This document shows, in pieces, positions 33,111 to 45,800 of a stretch of 64,000 nucleotides of DNA. The notes below the pieces were generated by a model that had not been told where the DNA came from, did not search any database, and saw only the letters and a list, made by a program, of their open reading frames with translations. Both the position numbers and the translations under genes were made by a program. This stretch comes from Craspedostauros australis (Eukaryota; Bacillariophyta; Bacillariophyceae; Mastogloiales; Achnanthaceae). The stretch spans positions 186,001 to 250,000 of the forward strand of contig JAMXDE010000016.1 in the NCBI GenBank assembly GCA_026770025.1. Direction: 5' to 3'. How positions within the stretch are numbered: position 1 is the first letter of the stretch; the number at the start of each line of letters is the position of its first letter.

Positions 33111-33499
33111 AAAAGTCATGAAACAGCAGGGAAGATGTGCTTGCGCATCTGTTACTGGGACTCTGTGAGTGGCAAGGTTGAGACAGAAGAGATGGCAACG
33201 AGAATCTCACAAAAGGAAGCTATGAAGAGGAGAGAGAGAGAGATGTGCGTTGCGTGCAACTCAGGACACACCCATTCACGATCTCACTGTCCTTTTGGCC
33301 CAACACGTGATGCGATAGCATGCAACAGAGCATTCAGACCAGAGCAGTCTAAACTAGAACTCTATTTTACAAAAAAAGAAGCCGATCCAGTCATTTTGGT
33401 CGTCTTTCTGTGTAGGTCACGAACGAGTCATGAGTCCCGATGTGAAATCCGAACGCGAGTGCCAGATGTGACATGAAGGATGTTGCTATGCTCATTGCG
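33111..33499. other. Left flank of the 4.7-kb element
   Basis: Plus-strand frame 33135-33476 (113 aa) contains a cysteine/histidine cluster (CVACNSGHTHSRSHCPFG), possibly a remnant zinc-binding domain. Not called as a gene. Confidence 0.35.
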
Positions 33500-33503
33500 A
33501 TAT

Positions 33504-33694
33504 CCGTAAGGAATTTTTTGTGTGGGCGTTTTCGTAAGTGGACTGGTGAGTCCACTTACGACCCCCTTGCATTTTTGGGCTTCGTAAGTGGACTCCTCAA
33601 TCCAGTTACCGTAAGTGGACTGAGGAGTCCACTTACGACCACAAAAAAAGTAGTCGAATTTCGCTCATCTGAGAAAAGACTACTTTGACCACTC
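33504..33694 (+). repeat. Left terminal inverted repeat with three palindromic 28-mers
   Basis: 28-nt units at 33533-33560, 33583-33610 and 33610-33637. Each is self-complementary or nearly so. The inner part (from about 33581) is almost identical to the right repeat in reverse complement. Confidence 0.88.
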
Positions 33695-33969
33695 CACCTC
33701 TTCCAAATTGCCTGTTTCTCTCGGTTGCGTTCTGGTTGTGATGCTGGCTTCGTATTTTGTCGCGTTGATTTACGTGTTGTCAACGGCATCCTTGGACTTC
33801 AATAGACTTGTAGACGGTAACACAACAACTTTGTGTGTGACCACAAGCTTTTTATCGTAATTGCTGTCCCCTTCAGTACCATCAACGTCTTTCATCATCA
33901 AATGTTCCTCTACTATAACACTGTTTAGGTTCCCACCAGCTTCAAGAAGCTTGTTTCATCGTAAGTACT

Positions 33970-36900
33970 TTGCCTGACATCGCATCCCTCATCGAGCACA
34001 TAGCAGACGCCACCAACCACAGCGACAATGACACCGACAGTTCATACGAAGACTGGGTTGTTGATACCCCAATCGATCTTGACAGTGACAACAATGATGA
34101 CATCCTTGGTGTCCACAACGAAAGCAATGTTGACGCCAACAACGTTGATACTGGAGTCTACCTTGTTGGCAATGCTCATGTGGCCAACGATGCACCAGCA
34201 GCCATGCTGATTGCTGCCATTGTTGCTGCCGCCAACATCATCATCCCCAATGATGTTCACACTAACACAACTACAACCAGCACATCTGCAACCGGCACAT
34301 CCGGAACTGTTGAACAACCAGCTCTGACAGAACCAGAACGAGTGGCTTCTATGGGCCTGCAATGGAAGATGCTGGATCCCAATGCAGCAGAGTTTGTGTT
34401 GCTGTGGGAAAGGCCTTGCTTGATGCAAAGGTGCACTACAAGGGGCTCACAAATGAACAAGACAACTCATTGAAATTGGAGGCCAACCTGCGAGCCTCTG
34501 TTGCGCAATGGTCAAAGGATGACTGCTCAGCAGAAAGTCTGCACCTGTCTGCGCTCGCGCAATGAAACAAGCGTCCAGCCAAGACGTTGCAAAAAAGCTC
34601 AGCCTCACCCTGAGCACCCATGGGAAGGCAAATCGCAAGCACTGCACAATGCCGCCAAACTGTTTTCAACGGCTGTGCATGAAGCAGCTTTCAAAGGACA
34701 TGGACATCCTCTACAAGACTGCAATGATGGCTGCTTCGACCAATCCAAACCATTCCATCCCATCTCCTAGCCAGACAACAAACAACTGCAGGACCCGCAC
34801 GGCATCGCCCGTGAGAAGGGAGTCAGTGTTGCCCAGGCTGCTGCAACCCAGCAGTCAAGTGATGCTGCAGCCAGCATCAACTGCGACTCTGGCAGGTATA
34901 CAATTGCACCTAGTACATGCAGTTGTTGTGCCTCCCCTTCATTCACATCGTCCGCATTGATGTCTGCCACATCAGCTCCTCCTCCATCCGCATCTACAAC
35001 GCACAGCACGAGGTCATCTGCTTCTAGATGGACGAGGCCATCTCGACTCACACCAGCATCAAGGCGCACAAAGTCCGTCCACTGCCATCAAGGACAATCT
35101 TTGTCTGCTCAGCAGACTTGAACATCTACAACCTCAGTCGCCAGCACTTTTGCTCTCCCTTCATCTCCAGCTCAATCCTCCATATCTTCAAACTTCGGCA
35201 TGCAACACACACCTCACTGAAGAAGCTGCAGCTGCAGCATCTGCACCCAAGACTTCAGGCTCACCTGCCTCACAATCCACATCGTCCACATTCAACACAC
35301 CAACCCCTTGCACATCAGGCACGCCAGCTTCCAACACTGCAGCATCGAGCACATCTGCCTCTGGTCCACCCACTACTGCCACATCCGCGTCGAATGCAGG
35401 TGCTTCCAGTAGAGCAGAGGCTGCAGACACATCAGCATTCACTGACGCATGCCTACCAGATGATAGCACAGCTGCACGCAAAAATAGAGGTAGCTCAGAG
35501 CACAGCAATCCTTCATCCCCATCCAATAATGCAGACTAAGCCACAGCAGCAACAAGGAACAGTAACTCCAGTCTCCAGACTGATACACAAGGAGAACACA
35601 ATGAAAATGATGTGCTCAGCAATGGAAGTGATGGTACTGCATCACCCCAGTTGCTGGAACTGCAGCAACGGCTTGCAAAGACGGCTTTGCAGGCATGGTT
35701 CATGAAGGCCTGGCATGGTAAATCCTATGCCTACACATGTCTGGGACACGCAAACGAGGAACTACTGATGAGAGCAGCCATGGACTGCGAACATGTGGGT
35801 GGAATCAACACAACCATCAAGGCCGCATTTCATGCTGGCCTTGTCCGGAACAGATCAAAACCTACGTACGTGCCTCCATCGATTTCCTGAGCATTGTGGG
35901 GGATCCAACCAATGATGCACACAATGAGGTATTCATTGTAGAGATGAAGACGAGAACAACTCAGAACACAAAAACTGAAAGGGGAGTCGCATCGGAAATG
36001 TGGAACGTTTGCACAATTTCCCAACTAGCACCCATCTATATCTGAATGCACAAGATGAAACGTATCGCTCACTCTTCCAGGCAGATGAAGAAATGATTCA
36101 GGTGCTTCACCATGCATATGTGTCTATGGTGTGAGAGGAGCTCTGATTGTGATCGGTAAGTGTGCCTTGTGGCAAATGCAACACAGGTTCTCCATGTCCG
36201 AATGGCTTCACCTTGTTCCGTACCAACCTCATCTGTCTTCTCACACAACTGTGGATCCCTTTTCCACAACCACTGACTCACATGAACGCTCGATTGGGTG
36301 ACAGGAGACAAAAAGGGAAACATCCTGTGCATTGTAGGAACGAGGTTTTCCCTTGGCCTCTTGCATCATTCTGAGAACGTTCCTGAAGATGTATCCCGTT
36401 TGCTCTTGGCGTTTGCCTTCCCCGAAATTCCAGAGGTAGATCAGCAATCATCCAAGACGCTCCATACAGAGTTTCTCAAGCTGAACCCAAAGACGAACAA
36501 GTGCTGCAGGGCAAGCAAGAACCTGCGGAACATCACAGGGGATGGTGTATTCCATCACAAGAAGACTTGACAAACCCACCACAACATTCTTGCTTTCCCA
36601 GTACCTCCAGTGAATACGTTCCTCCCCTGAACTGTGCTGTATGGAAATGCCTGAATGGTGGGTCTGACATAACAACAAAGCTCATCCAGCAGCACAAAGC
36701 ATCCCCACTCATTGCAACAATCCATTGCATAGCAGTCGGTTGACAGCTACAAACCATGTTTGTGGCACTGCATTGATTGATTCACTACGCAACAGAGGCA
36801 CAATCCGAGCGTGAAATTGAAGCAGGCCACACTGGCACCATCGAACATTATCCCAGCAGAGTAAATCATGAGTGAAGCCTGAACAAGTTGATGGGATGAA

Positions 36901-37740
36901 TCATTGCTCGGTTGCGCAAGTTGCTCGCAGTCATGGCTGCAGACGAAAGAAAGGGCAAGAAACAAAAGGGAGGCACGGAGACAGCGACCCACAACACTGA
37001 TATCATTCCAGCAGGCGGGTCAGCCATCGAAGATGGCGAGATGCAGCCATGGGGATGCCCTGAGGACCGTCAAAATAAAAAGGAATGCTTGCCAGCCTAT
37101 CCACGATGGATCCCAAGGAGGAGATCAAAATGACCAAATGATTGCGGCAGGGTGAGCATGCAGCAAGGTACTGTCCAGATGTGAGGGGAACCTGTGTTGC
37201 CTGTTCAGTGTGTAGACACTGGATCTGTCCAGGATGCAACTTGTATGCTTGCTGATACATCGAAGCTGACAAACAGGAGTGGCTCATGACATGTGGCATT
37301 GCCCTAACCATGGCATTAAGAAGCGTCGCAAAAGGAGCGGACGCAATCATTGTTCACAACTTATGTCATCGAATTGTGCACAAGGAGCCTGTCGAATGGG
37401 TAGAGAAGGTGAAGGCCCAGCATCAATGAGAGAAGCCACCACAATGAACGCCTTTATCAGCGCAAACACAGATGAGACAACCACCACAGCTACAAATGCA
37501 GTAACAGAGATAGCAAGAGAGATGAGCAACGAAAGCAATGACAATGCCGATGGTGAAGCCACCACTGCCAAGGCACATCAAACAAACACGGCCACAATAA
37601 TTAGCTCAAGGGTGCCTGTCCTGAATCTGGAAGCAGCAATACAAGCTGCGCACAAGGCAGCCGCTGAAGCCAGGATCCAGAGCAGAGATATAGAGGTCAT
37701 AACTCACGGTCTGCATGGAAAGAAGCAGAAACGATGATAT
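33970..37740 (+). pseudogene. Degenerate coding relics inside the 4.7-kb element
   Basis: Protein-like segments in changing frames: 33970-34473 (acidic Asn/Asp-rich start, then QWKMLDPNAAEF), 34362-34565 in another frame (VAVGKALLDAKVHYKGL), 35612-35890 (LAKTALQAWFMKAWHGKSY, then GHANEELLMRAAMDCEHVGG), 36150-36374 (cysteine cluster CVPCGKC), and 37151-37255 (a cysteine-rich segment RGTCVACSVCRHWICPGC) followed by another open stretch to 37735. Stops and frameshifts separate them. They probably derive from one element-encoded protein with a Cys-rich zinc-binding part. No ATG-initiated full frame survives and no catalytic signature is recognised. Confidence 0.5.
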
Positions 37741-38017
37741 GCAATACGAATAATGTACACCAACGTATTCCACGCACAAGAGGCTCGCAAGGATGACTGT
37801 AGCATAACAGTAGCATAACAGAAGCACAACAGTATCATAACAGTAGAGAAAGACAATTTAATGCAGAGTAGAGTCAGTGTTGATTGCTGTTATTGTAGGG
37901 ATGGAGAGAGTATTTGTGTAAGGAAAGAACGGAGGAGGTGCGTCTCAATGCAAAATCGCTGTGTGCACAAGTTTACACGCAACAACACGAAGAATCCAAA
38001 AAATGTGACAGGGTTGG

Positions 38018-38206
38018 GTGGTCGAAGTAGTCTTTTCTCAGATGAGCGAAATTCGACTACTTTTTTTGTGGTCGTAAGTGGACTCCTCAGTCCACTTACG
38101 GTAACTGGACTGAGGAGTCCACTTACGAAACAACAAAAATGGTAAGTGGACTGAGGAATCCACTTAGCCGTAAGTGGACTCCTCAGTCCCGAAAAATTCC
38201 TTACGG
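38018..38206 (-). repeat. Right terminal inverted repeat with palindromic 28-mers
   Basis: Units at 38073-38100, 38100-38127, about 38142-38166 and a half unit at about 38169-38189. Reverse complement of the left repeat, with the inner 100 bp almost identical. Confidence 0.88.
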
Positions 38207-38404
38207 ATATGATGTGATGATCTGTCCCCATGTTCTGAAGCGACAGATCAAAATCTCGACAGCAATGTTCTGATGTTGTGCGAATGCATGTCGATCTGGA
38301 GGTGTCGGGGGTTGTGTCAGTGTCGCTTGCGTTTGTTTGTGGCTGCGCTGTGTCTTGCCTTGTTTTCAATGCGTTGAATCAATACTGCACGTACGTAAAT
38401 TAAA

Positions 38405-38605
38405 TTTCCGCCTACGATTGCAGCAACAGCAATGTTAGTTTAGTGGTAAAATATCCGCCTTCCAAGCGGTTGCCTCGGGTTCGATTCCCGAACGTTGCAC
38501 TTTTGTTGTCGTTGGTGATCATTATGGAGGCGCTCCCACTCTCCACTTTTGGTTCGGAGTTGTGATGGACATCGTCGCGTCCCAACCCTTTTCCATTCCA
38601 TCTCT
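38405..38605 (+). repeat. Left arm of tRNA-Gly inverted repeat
   Basis: About 200 bp containing a tRNA-Gly(TCC) gene, repeated in reverse complement at about 38995-39203 with high identity, from TTTCCGCCTACGATTG upstream of the tRNA to CGTCCCAACCCTTTT downstream. Confidence 0.88.
38429..38499 (+). tRNA. tRNA-Gly(TCC), second copy
   Basis: Same cloverleaf as the copy at 8640-8710, except the T stem, which is TCGGG/CCCGA. Acceptor GCAATGT/ACGTTGC, anticodon TCC. Confidence 0.93.
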
Positions 38606-38994
38606 ATCATGTAAAGTTCCTGTCGTGCGTTTCCGGGTTGGTTTGGGTTCGTTTGGGTTTGATGCCATCCTCACAATCTTTCAATCCAACAAGCGCAAAA
38701 GTGCCTCGTTTTGTTCGCAAATCAAGCTCATCATCAATACCTGTCGTTCTCAGCCCTATCAGGGTAATTCCTCGAGGTGCGCGCGGCAAAGTGACTACTC
38801 GTTCAGCCTGCATGTGAATCTGAACATAGTGTCCTGATCGCCAGAAGTGACCAATTTGGGGCGTCCACATTCACAATGTTCTAGAGCGGCATCAGCTTTG
38901 AACACATGTGCTCCAAAAGAGATGATACACGTCTCCGACGGAAGCATTGAGATTCTCCTCTGACTGTGTCGCAAAAGTATCACACAATCGCAAA
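38606..38994. other. Spacer of the tRNA-Gly inverted repeat
   Basis: About 390 bp. A plus frame runs 38562-38837 and minus frames run over the same bases, without recognisable features. No gene called. Confidence 0.4.
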
Positions 38995-39203
38995 TGACAA
39001 CGATAGCATGCAAAAGGGTTGGGACGTGACAATGTCCACCACAACTCCGAACCAAGAGTGGGGAGTGGGAGCGCCTCCATAATGATCACCAACGACAACA
39101 AAAGTGCAACGTTCGGGAATCGAACCCGAGGCAACCGCTTGGAAGGCGGATATTTTACCACTAAACTAACATTGCTGTTGCTGCAATCGTAGGCGGAAAT
39201 TAT
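38995..39203 (-). repeat. Right arm of tRNA-Gly inverted repeat
   Basis: Reverse complement of 38405-38605, a few substitutions apart. Confidence 0.88.
39105..39175 (-). tRNA. tRNA-Gly(TCC), third copy
   Basis: Identical cloverleaf to 38429-38499, in inverted orientation. Confidence 0.93.
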
Positions 39204-39783
39204 CTTTAATCACTTACAATATTGAAACGGCTCAGAAATGAGGAAAGCCGAAATCAACACAACAACACAGGCCACACCCACAGGCGGAAGCGACGAGCAA
39301 GTGGCGAAAGAACTATGCGGGTTGGGATCCTGTAGACATTGCCTGTAGTGCGAGACACAACCTCGACCATGCCCACTTCGGGCCGGTGACTGAGACGATG
39401 CACCCACGCAATTGGGAAATCATGTGTCTTTCTTTTCGAGTTTGGTCGTACTTTGAACGAACTTTAGCCTGTCCTTCGGCCGTGCGCATGTCACCAATCA
39501 TTCTGCCTTGATGTGGAGGTTTTCCTTTTTGTTCTGTGGCGGCGTTGTGATGTGTCTTGTGTTTTCTTCAATGAACGACATCAGCCATCACGAGCACGAC
39601 GTAACACACATCAACCCAACTGAGTCCAGGTGTAGGTAACCCGACCCTGGAAGGACAAGCGAAGACACAACAACCAGATAATCGACTGGCCATCCAGAAA
39701 TCGCGGGCCCATACAAGTACACTCAGATCGTAACACGCACAAAGCTTCGGGGTTCCACCACAGCAACGATAGGACGCAAGGCG
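39204..39783. other. Intergenic, upstream of the DEAD-box helicase
   Basis: No supported gene. Presumed promoter and 5' UTR of the helicase. Confidence 0.4.
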
Positions 39784-42463
39784 ATGCACACCACACGGGA
39801 TATCTTGGTGCTCTGCACCATCGGAGTTGCCCTGCTGCCATCATGCACGCACTCCTTTGCAGTCATTGGGCATGTCTCCTTCTGGCAGAAACCAACCCAG
39901 CTCTTCGCGCTGGGCAACCCCAACAAAGGTCCCCGATTCTCGCAGAAAGTGCATAACAAGAAGGGGAAGAAATCGAGATCATCGTATGGAAACAAGAACA
40001 AGAAGAAGGCCAACAAGGTACCGGAGGCATGGGAGTCCGGCAAGTCCATTGATGATCTCGAGTCTTCCATGGTGGAACGCTGGGGGAAATTCTCCTCGCC
40101 TGCTGATGGCGCCTTTGAGATGGACTTCGGACTTGCAGATGATGGTGCGAAGCCCGCAAAGAGAAGCAAAAAGAAGAGCCAACGCAAGGACGACACGCCC
40201 GCTACGCTCAACCTGCGAAGGCCTGTGTTTGATCCTTGGACCAAGGATGATGGGAAGAAGCCACCCGAGGGCGACGATCAGAGAGAGTTTTACGACAAGG
40301 ACGACGAGGTACTCGAAGAGATCGAGTGGGAGGGCGACGGATCTGGCGTCGATGACACGTACGACGATGGGTCATTTGACACAGCCCCCAAAACTCCGGG
40401 CTTTTTCTTTAACCCATCAGCGAATGCCAACAGAGCTGCTACCCAACGAGAGAACGAGAGGAAGCAACAAGAAGCGAACGCGATGCGATATGCTTCCACA
40501 CTCGAAGAACTGGCCGCGAGTGAACAAGAAGAGGGTGGTGCCATCGCCAAGCCACAAAAACGCGTCAAACCGCCACCAGCCATGCCCGTTCTGGATGAGG
40601 AAGGTGATACAGTGCTGTTGACCGTGGATGAAGCGATGTACCGTTTCCAATCGTCTTTGGTTGACGACGGCGAAGAAGTTGAGATGGACGAAGATTCGGA
40701 CTGGATGGATTTGGACTCGCCGCTCATCGCTTCTTCATCCCTCCGACCATCGTTGAGTTGGGAGGATGCTGGGGTGACACACGAACGTCTTTTGGAAAAC
40801 CTGGAAGAGATGGAATGCCCCTCGCCTCTTGCTGTCCAAGAAAAGGCCGTGCCGCCGGCTGTCGAAGGAAAGGATGTCTTGGTGGGAACCTACACAGGCA
40901 GTGGCAAGACCCTGGCATTTCTGACTCCATTCGTACAGCGACTACTCGCAGATATCGAAGAGAACGACGAGGACCCACGCAGAATGGGAGTTTCGTTGTT
41001 GATTATTGCTCCAGGCCGAGAGCTGGCGAGTCAGATTGCCAGCGTTGCGCGTCAGCTCATCGCCGATACTGGACTGATAGTTCAGCTCTCCATCGGAGGC
41101 ACGACCTTCACCAGGAATCTGGAGCAGATCCGAAAACGAAAGCCGAACATCCTGGTTGGAACTCCTGGAAGAGTTGCTGAACTTGTCGTGGGCAAACCGG
41201 GCGAAAAGTAAGTGCTGTGTTGTGCAGCGAAGATCTCACGCAACGACTGTGCTTGCTACCGTGGCAGTCAGGTGGATGGTTTGCATTGGCACATGTGGGC
41301 ATTCGGTGGATTTTTATTGATTTTGCTCGCTTACTCTATTTTCTTGATTGAATCAAGTCGAGATGAACTGGGCTGGGCTGAGCTGAACTGGGCTGAACTG
41401 GGCTGAACTGAGTTGGATTCATCTAGTTCCTTGCCATGAATCACTCGCCAAAGACACGAATGGGCAGAGATGATGCCGCTCCCACATCTTCTGTACTCGT
41501 ACCGTGCTCTCCACATTGGTGACCAATGAATACCTGCGTGCTCACAAACGGAACCCACATGCACTATTTTCTATCACTGTTTGCCTTCTTTCTATCAATT
41601 CTTTTTCTGCCATTTTCACGCTTGCAACGATGTGCCTCAGGTCTGGTCGACTCAAGATCGGCGACTTGCGAGCCTTGGTCATGGATGAATTTGATGCATT
41701 GTTGGAATACAAGCCCCACAGAGATCCCACCCAAGCAATCATGCAGCATCTCCGTCGCAGACATGGTGATGCGTTGCAGTCGATCTGGTGTTCCGCCACA
41801 GCATCGGACCTTGTGGGTTCGTCCAAGGTGAAAGAGTTCTTGAGGCCGGGATACGTCGAGGCCATGGCGGATCAGGATGACATGCTGGTGACGAAATCCG
41901 ATGGAGGCAAGAATGCACCAAGAGTGAGCAGAACGGTGATGCATGGAGTTGTTCATGTGCCCCACCGTCGATTGTCTCTTTCCACTGTGCGGAGGATACT
42001 GCACACCGAGCCAGTTCCGCAGCAAATTCTCATCTTCGTCGAGAATGCCCGGAAGGTGGACATCGTCGTCGAACGGCTTGGAGGCATGGGCATTCTGGCC
42101 GCGGCACTGCACGGTGGAGTTGGAAGTGACAAGATGGATCGTGCCGAAGTGAGCAGAGCCTTGCGGGAAGGGTACGTCGGTGTTGTCGTCGCCACTGAGC
42201 TCGCGGCTCGAGGTCTTGATGCGCCCTTGTTGACGCACGTGATCAACATGGACTTGCCGACAGATGCCTCTCACTACGCCCACAGAGCAGGGCGATGCGG
42301 TCGCGGAGGGAGACCTGGCGTTGTCATCAACCTGACGACATCCCCAAAGGAGCGCAAAGTCCCGCTCAAGTTCGCAAATGCGCTTGGTGTGGAGCTCTAC
42401 ACAGCGGAAGCCAGATCGGGGCAGCTCATCCTCGTGGATCCAGAGACTGTCAGCGTAAGCTAA
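39784..42463 (+). CDS. DEAD-box RNA helicase, probably plastid-targeted (2 exons)
   Basis: Exons 39784-41207 and 41641-42463 encode 748 aa. The N-terminus is a signal peptide followed by a phenylalanine at the likely cleavage site (CTHS/FAV, about residue 25) and a Ser/Lys-rich transit-like stretch. This is the bipartite pattern that sends diatom proteins into the four-membrane plastid. After a long acidic region comes a complete two-domain helicase: Q-motif region SPLAVQ, motif I TYTGSGKT (about 370), Ia APGRELASQ, Ib GTPGR, II DEFD (490-493, a variant of DEAD), III SAT, V ATELAARGLDAP and VI HRAGRCGRGG. It probably acts in plastid RNA processing or ribosome assembly (inferred). The intron interrupts between motifs Ib and II. 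Confidence 0.88.
41208..41640 (+). other. Intron of the DEAD-box helicase, with GGGCTGAACT tandem repeat
   Basis: 433 nt, GTAAGT donor and CCTCAG acceptor, phase 2 across AA|G. About 41366-41410 holds imperfect 10-15 bp repeats of GAACTGGGCT. Confidence 0.85.
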
Positions 42464-42878
42464 ATTGAGCAAACCCTGTTTTTTTTCTCCTTTCTGCAGC
42501 ACCCAATTATTCTCTACTTGACTCTGCACTGGTACGTAGTGTGCCACTAAGCATCAGTTGCTGGAGTGCCCACACCAATACTAGCAGCAACAATACAAAC
42601 ATGATACAATGCAGGTTTTCCAAAGTGTTTGCATTTCTAAAGTAGGACGTGTGTATTAACTCGTCAAAGGAAATGGAAAAGAGCGCGGCAGAACATGATC
42701 CCCTCCTCTGTCATGATACGAGTACATACCAGCAAGCACTCGAACATGCTGATGCGTGTATGGTATGTGCATCACACGCGTTCTCGTCCACGCGGCTCAA
42801 ACAAGGAGAAAGGCACAACATGCAGAGCAAATACTCACCGCCAACATTGCGCCCGTCTTCTACCCAGTCTCAGGTGCT
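42464..42878. other. Intergenic between convergent helicase and ClpB genes
   Basis: About 415 bp between two 3' ends. No gene seen. Confidence 0.5.
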
Positions 42879-45800
42879 TCAGGTGCCGTGCATCGGACCA
42901 CCATCATTCCCGGCGCTGAGCTCCTCCTGAGCTGAATGGCCACCCTCTGCGCCTCCAACGCTGTCGCCGTGCGTTGGTCCTTTTTCATGGTTGCGGAGAA
43001 TCACAACGTCGTTCTTGTCCTGGGATGTCTTCGTTGCACCCGTCTCCCAACCAAACGAATCCCCGGGATTGTCCTTCTGGAGTTTCAGCGCCTCGGCTCT
43101 GGTCACCACCCGAACATGGTCTTCATCCGCGATCGTTCCCTCCAGAACAAGGCGACTCAAAGGATTGAGGATCTCCTTGACGAGGACTCGCTTCAACGGA
43201 CGGGCGCCGTACCGGACATCGTATCCACGTTCCGCCAAGCACACCTTGGCTGCTTGGCTAACTTCGAGCTCCATATTCTGACCATCGTGGAGACGATGCT
43301 TGATTTCGTCGATCCCCATGTCTGCGATCTGGTCCATGTACTCCCGTTGCAAACGATTGAAAACGACGATCTCGTCGATACGATTGATGAGCTCGGGGCT
43401 GAGTTGCTTCCGCACGGCGTTGTCCATGACGTTTTGCACGACATGCGGTTCGCTGCCCAACATCTGCGGTGGGAGTTCTGCGAGGATCTTTGCACCCAGA
43501 TTGGATGTCATCACAACAATGACATTCGTGAAATCTACAACATTGCCGTGCGAATCTGTCAACCTCCCGTCATCGAACAGCTGCAGAAGCAAATTCCAGA
43601 CCTCTGGATGACCCTTCTCGAATTCGTCGAGGAGCAGAACTTGGTACGGTCTCCTGCGAACGGACTCCGTGAGCACGCCGCCTTGTTCGTAGCCGACGTC
43701 TATATCAAAGGATCAGAGCGATGGCGGTGGCACGTAGCATGTGGCGCAGGATCGAGCGAAAGAAAGTTGGAAGATGTTCGTGTCAGTCACTGGGCTTCAT
43801 GCCAAAACGTGCTGCCGTGGGCAGGGAAGAAGATGGAGCAAGAGAACAACAACATTGATTTGGTGGAACTTACAGCCCGGCGGTGCACCAATGAGACGGG
43901 AGACGGTATGCTTCTCTCCAAATTCGGACATGTCGATTCTCGTCATGGCGGTTTCATTGTCAAACATCAGCTCCGCCAAAGCTTTGCACAGCTCGGTTTT
44001 CTGCGGAGCGACCAACGGAGTAGATTCATGCGCAGGATGCGTCAATTGGTTCAGAAAATGCGCGTTAAATATGGGTGAGACGGGTTGAGGAGACAATCAT
44101 GCCATGCAGTGCAACAAGATTACTGCATGAAAAGCCCAGCTGCATCAAGACGAAATAAAACAAGAGCAGGACTTTACTCGCACTTGGTTCAAACAAGCGC
44201 ACCCTGCCATACTCGCGCTCGCACAAGCAAAGCGATCAAACAGACCAACAGCAACTTGTCGACGCTGACTTACTCCAACACCTGATGGCCCGAGAAACAA
44301 GAAGTTCCCGAGCGTTTTGTCCTTGGCCTGCAGGCCAGTGCGGGAGAGGCGGACGCAGTTTGCCACCGACTCTAACGCATGATCCTGACCAACGACCCTT
44401 GTGCGTAGCGTGTCTTCCATGGCAAGCAGTTTTTGTCCCTCCTGACCCGTGAGCTTAGTGATGGGGATGCCGGTATGGCGGGCCACGACTTTGGCGATGG
44501 TCTCGGCGGTCACGGCATGATCCAGCAACTTCCCAGTCGCCGTGCTCGTATCAGTCTCTAGATCTTGCACCTGCTGTTCCAGGCGCGGAATGGTGCCATG
44601 GAGGAGCTCACCGGCCTTGTTGAAATCTCCCCTCGATCTGGCGACTTCCATCTCGTGCTTCTTGGTGGCAAGCTGCTCCTTGAGATCCTTGACCTTCGTC
44701 AGCTTGCCACGCTCATCCTGCCATTCCTTTGTCATCTTCTCCACTTCGTCCTGCAACATCGTCACCTGATCTCTGATCACCGATCGTCTCTCCTTGACCT
44801 GCGCGCTTGGTTGCTCTTCGTTCTCCAACGCCGAGAGCTCGATTTGTTTCGTCATGAGGTGACGTTCCTTGTTCCAAAGAGGCTCCGGCTTGGATTCCTG
44901 CTCCAACCGAAGCTTGGAGCACGCCTCGTCGATGAGATCTATCGATTTGTCCGGTTGGAAGCGATTCGTGATGTATCGATCGCTCAAGGTGACGGCGGCG
45001 ACCAGGGCCTCATCCTTGATTCTGACACCGGCGTGGTGAAGCTCGTACGTAGGCTTGAGGCCGCGCAGAATTGAGAGCGTGTCCTCTGTGTTGGGTTCCT
45101 TGACGTACACGGACTGGAACCGACGGGCCATCGCAGCGTCCTTCTCCAGGATGCGGTATTCATCCAGCGTTGTGGCACCGAGCAGCTGAAGTTCCCCGCG
45201 CGCCAGAGCCGGCTTGAGGAGGTTGGACATGTCAACATCCGAACCGCTCTTTCCAACGTTCATGATCATGTGGAGTTCATCGATGAAGAGGATGATCTTC
45301 CCGTTGCTGTCCTGGATCTCCTTGAGGATCCCCTTCAGCCGTTCCTCCAGCTGGCCACGCATCACAGAGCCGCTGACGATGGACGCAACGTCCAGGCTGA
45401 GAACCCTCTTGTCTTTCATGGATTCAGGCACCTGGCCGGCGACGATACGTTGGGCGAGACCTTCGGCCACGGCAGTCTTGCCAACTCCCGCATTGCCGAT
45501 GAGCACGGGATTGTTCTTCGTCCTGCGGGCAAGGATCTGCAAGCATCTTCGCGTCTCCTCGTGCCGTCCAATGATGGGATCCATCTTCCTTTTTGTGACG
45601 GATGTTGCGTCTGTTGGGTCTGCCTTCTCGTCTGTATTGGCAGCATCTTCTGCCAGCTTGGTCATGTCCACGGTGAACTGCTTCAGGTAGGATTCCTGCT
45701 GCCCCTGCTGGCCAGGGAAGATGCTCCCCATGGACGAAAAGGGACGACGCATGCTGACCGCGCCATCAGCACGCGAAGGTATCTGCGTCCTGAGACCCGT

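Larger units (their letters stand above)
33504..38206. mobile_element. 4.7-kb DNA element with long palindrome-bearing terminal inverted repeats
   Basis: 4703 bp. Ends CCGTAAGGAATTTTT at 33504 and its reverse complement at 38206, each flanked by ATAT (33500-33503, 38207-38210), a candidate 4-bp target duplication. The terminal inverted repeats extend about 190 bp and contain several copies of a 28-nt palindrome with arms CGTAAGTGGACT and AGTCCACTTACG. The interior carries scattered open frames broken by stops, so it looks decayed or non-autonomous. I recognise no transposase and cannot assign a superfamily. Confidence 0.82.

Noticed and set aside
33530-33640. CRISPR-like regular repeats
   Set aside because: Only a few palindromic units in transposon ends with no unique spacers of constant length; eukaryotic context.
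41564-42547. 327-aa minus-strand frame
   Set aside because: Antisense to helicase exon 2.
42936-44078. 380-aa plus-strand frame
   Set aside because: Antisense to ClpB exons 2-3, spans their introns and lacks any feature.
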